Origin: an uncultured Clostridia bacterium | GTDB taxonomy: Bacteria > Bacillota > Clostridia > UBA1381 | Direction of reading: 5' to 3' | Length of the DNA stretch: 43,232 nt | Assembly (NCBI GenBank): GCA_934454145.1 | Contig: CAKSFT010000012.1 | Coordinates: forward strand, 1 to 43,232 | In this document: piece after piece, positions 42,564 through 43,232 of the stretch | How the letters are laid out: the number at the start of each line of letters is the position of its first letter | Numbering within the stretch: the stretch's first letter is position 1 | The notes under the pieces: model-generated | The model's input: the letters and a program-made list of their open reading frames with translations, nothing else | Told to the model about the DNA's origin: nothing | Database searches by the model: none | Translations under genes and position numbers: made by a program

Positions 42564-42939
42564 ATTTCATTATCTTATTACGTTTCAAATGCTCCTTCAA
42601 TTTTTCAAAGGTTTCGTCACTGATGTCATGCTCCACCTTGCAGCTGTCCTCATATGCTGTCTTTTCACTCACACCCAGTGCGATGAGAGCCTTTGCGATA
42701 ATTTCATGGCGCTCATATATGCCTTCGGCAATCTTTCTTCCCTTTTCGGTGAGGTTTATGCTCCCGTCGCTGTCCATAGTTATATATTCCTCTTCGCGAA
42801 ATGCCTTCATTGCAACAGAAACGCTCGGCTTTGTAAAATTAAGCTGATTCGCAATATCGATGCTCCTCACATTACCTTTTTTCTTTTTAATCATCAGAAT
42901 CGCTTCCAGATAATTTTCTGCCGACTCCTTTATTATCAT
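42562..42939 (-). CDS. DtxR/MntR-family metal-dependent regulator
   Basis: A 125-residue regulator. The N-terminal helix-turn-helix (SAENYLEAILMIKKKKGNVR, IDIANQLNFTKPSVSVAMK) is followed by the wing and by a metal-binding dimerisation region with KVEHDISDETFEKL, in which Cys102-x-x-Glu-His are candidate ligands. It is short for MntR/IdeR (about 140 or more) and has no SH3 domain. It senses Mn or Fe in known members. Its upstream region is the 101-bp tandem array, which carries extended -10 promoters pointing towards it. Confidence 0.88.
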   Translation of the reverse strand: MIIKESAENYLEAILMIKKKKGNVRSIDIANQLNFTKPSVSVAMKAFREEEYITMDSDGSINLTEKGRKIAEGIYERHEIIAKALIALGVSEKTAYEDSCKVEHDISDETFEKLKEHLKRNKIMK

Positions 42940-42975
42940 ATTTTTAACCGTTCCTTTCTGTGCAAATAAGCAATA

Positions 42976-43232
42976 TCACAAACGCACCGGCATTTGGCAT
43001 CTTCTGTTTGTAAATATTATATCATAGGTGCAACGCTAAGATGCGTTGCTTCATACCGATGCAATATTTACATCAATCACAAACGCACCGGCGTTTGGTA
43101 TCTTCTGTTTGTAAATATTATATCATAGGTGCAACGCTAAGATGCGTTGCTTCACACCGATGCAATATTTACATCAATCACAAACGCACCGGCGTTTGGT
43201 ATCTTCTGTTTGTAAATATTATATCATAGGTG
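42976..43232. repeat. 101-bp tandem repeat array (2.5 copies, runs off the window)
   Basis: Units start at 42976, 43077 and 43178 (period exactly 101 bp). Units 1 and 2 differ at three positions; the 55 bp visible of unit 3 are identical to unit 2. Each unit holds a CAAACGC/GCGTTTG hairpin with an ACCG loop, a GCAACGC/GCGTTGC hairpin, and outer arms TGTAAATATT/AATATTTACA. On the minus strand each unit has TGATATAAT, an extended -10, ahead of the CAAACGC hairpin. No open frame of note. It begins 37 bp upstream of the DtxR-like gene. Confidence 0.93.

Noticed and set aside
43041..43229. 62-codon frame inside the tandem repeat
   Set aside because: The frame exists only because the repeat unit has few stops; no start signal, and the same peptide pattern recurs with each unit.
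42976..43232. CRISPR-like array
   Set aside because: The whole 101-bp unit is repeated, with no unique spacers between short repeats, and no cas genes are nearby. It is an ordinary tandem repeat.
1..43232. tRNA, rRNA, prophage or plasmid origin genes
   Set aside because: I found no cloverleaf-like tRNA sequence, rRNA segment, integrase, transposase or replication initiator in the window.

Overview
The window looks like chromosomal DNA of an anaerobic, probably gut-associated Clostridia (Bacillota). The evidence is canonical TTGACA/TATAAT promoters, strong GGAGG ribosome binding sites, an SLH-domain surface protein, an rplS-lepB-rbgA housekeeping block, a HPr/Crh-like protein, a Gx-transporter/NusG-II pair, a YerC-type TrpR protein, a glycyl radical enzyme, and many intracellular glycoside hydrolases. 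I cannot name the species.

Layout. 1-1.8 kb: three + strand genes of unclear role (a truncated one, a TMEM43-like membrane protein, a membrane/zinc-ribbon protein). 1.8-3.4 kb: decayed DNA with a MITE-like repeat, a frameshifted secreted-protein gene and two small minus-strand ORFs. 3.5-4.2 kb: an orphan TIR-domain protein fused to an EF-Tu domain-II-like barrel, with its own consensus promoter. 4.5-5.8 kb: NusG-II, Gx transporter and YbaK-type deacylase genes. 5.8-13.8 kb: an AraC regulator divergent from a hexosamine operon (Gfo/Idh/MocA oxidoreductase, TIM-barrel glycosidase, sugar nucleotidyltransferase, nahK, nagB, nagA). 13.8-19.7 kb: a minus-strand operon of a diol-dehydratase-type glycyl radical enzyme, its activase, a polysaccharide deacetylase-like protein and fucI. 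20.0-22.0 kb: a GHKL/LytTR two-component system. 22.2-24.4 kb: rplS, lepB, rbgA. 24.4-29.7 kb: HPr-like gene, mtaB, methyltransferase plus yerC, DUF421 plus DUF4363, and a degenerate HtrA-like protein. 29.8-36.2 kb: a minus-strand sugar operon (two Gfo/Idh/MocA, a TIM-barrel epimerase, a GH29-like protein, a ThuA protein) divergent from an AraC regulator. 36.3-38.4 kb: SLH protein. 38.5-42.5 kb: a small glycan operon (lectin-fold protein, GH28-like protein, DMT transporter) divergent from a GntR/LacI-type regulator. 42.6 kb to the end: a DtxR/MntR-like regulator with a 101-bp tandem repeat array upstream that runs off the window.

How it works together. Most of the window is regulated carbohydrate catabolism. 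N-acetylhexosamines are released in the cytoplasm, 1-phosphorylated and nucleotidylated or fed to NagA/NagB. Fucose can be isomerised by FucI, and its end product 1,2-propanediol is a plausible substrate of the glycyl radical enzyme. Other glycans are handled by GH29-like, GH28-like and oxidoreductase enzymes. No sugar import system other than one DMT-type permease is present, so uptake genes must lie elsewhere.

Most unusual items: (i) the TIR/EF-Tu-domain-II fusion; (ii) a 216-bp non-autonomous element with 15-bp inverted ends, six hairpins and an 11-bp target duplication, with a 98% identical copy about 29 kb away; (iii) the 101-bp tandem array, whose promoter-hairpin core is also found in the leader of the glycyl radical enzyme operon; (iv) an HtrA-like protein lacking two of three catalytic residues; (v) an HPr-like protein lacking the phosphorylated histidine.
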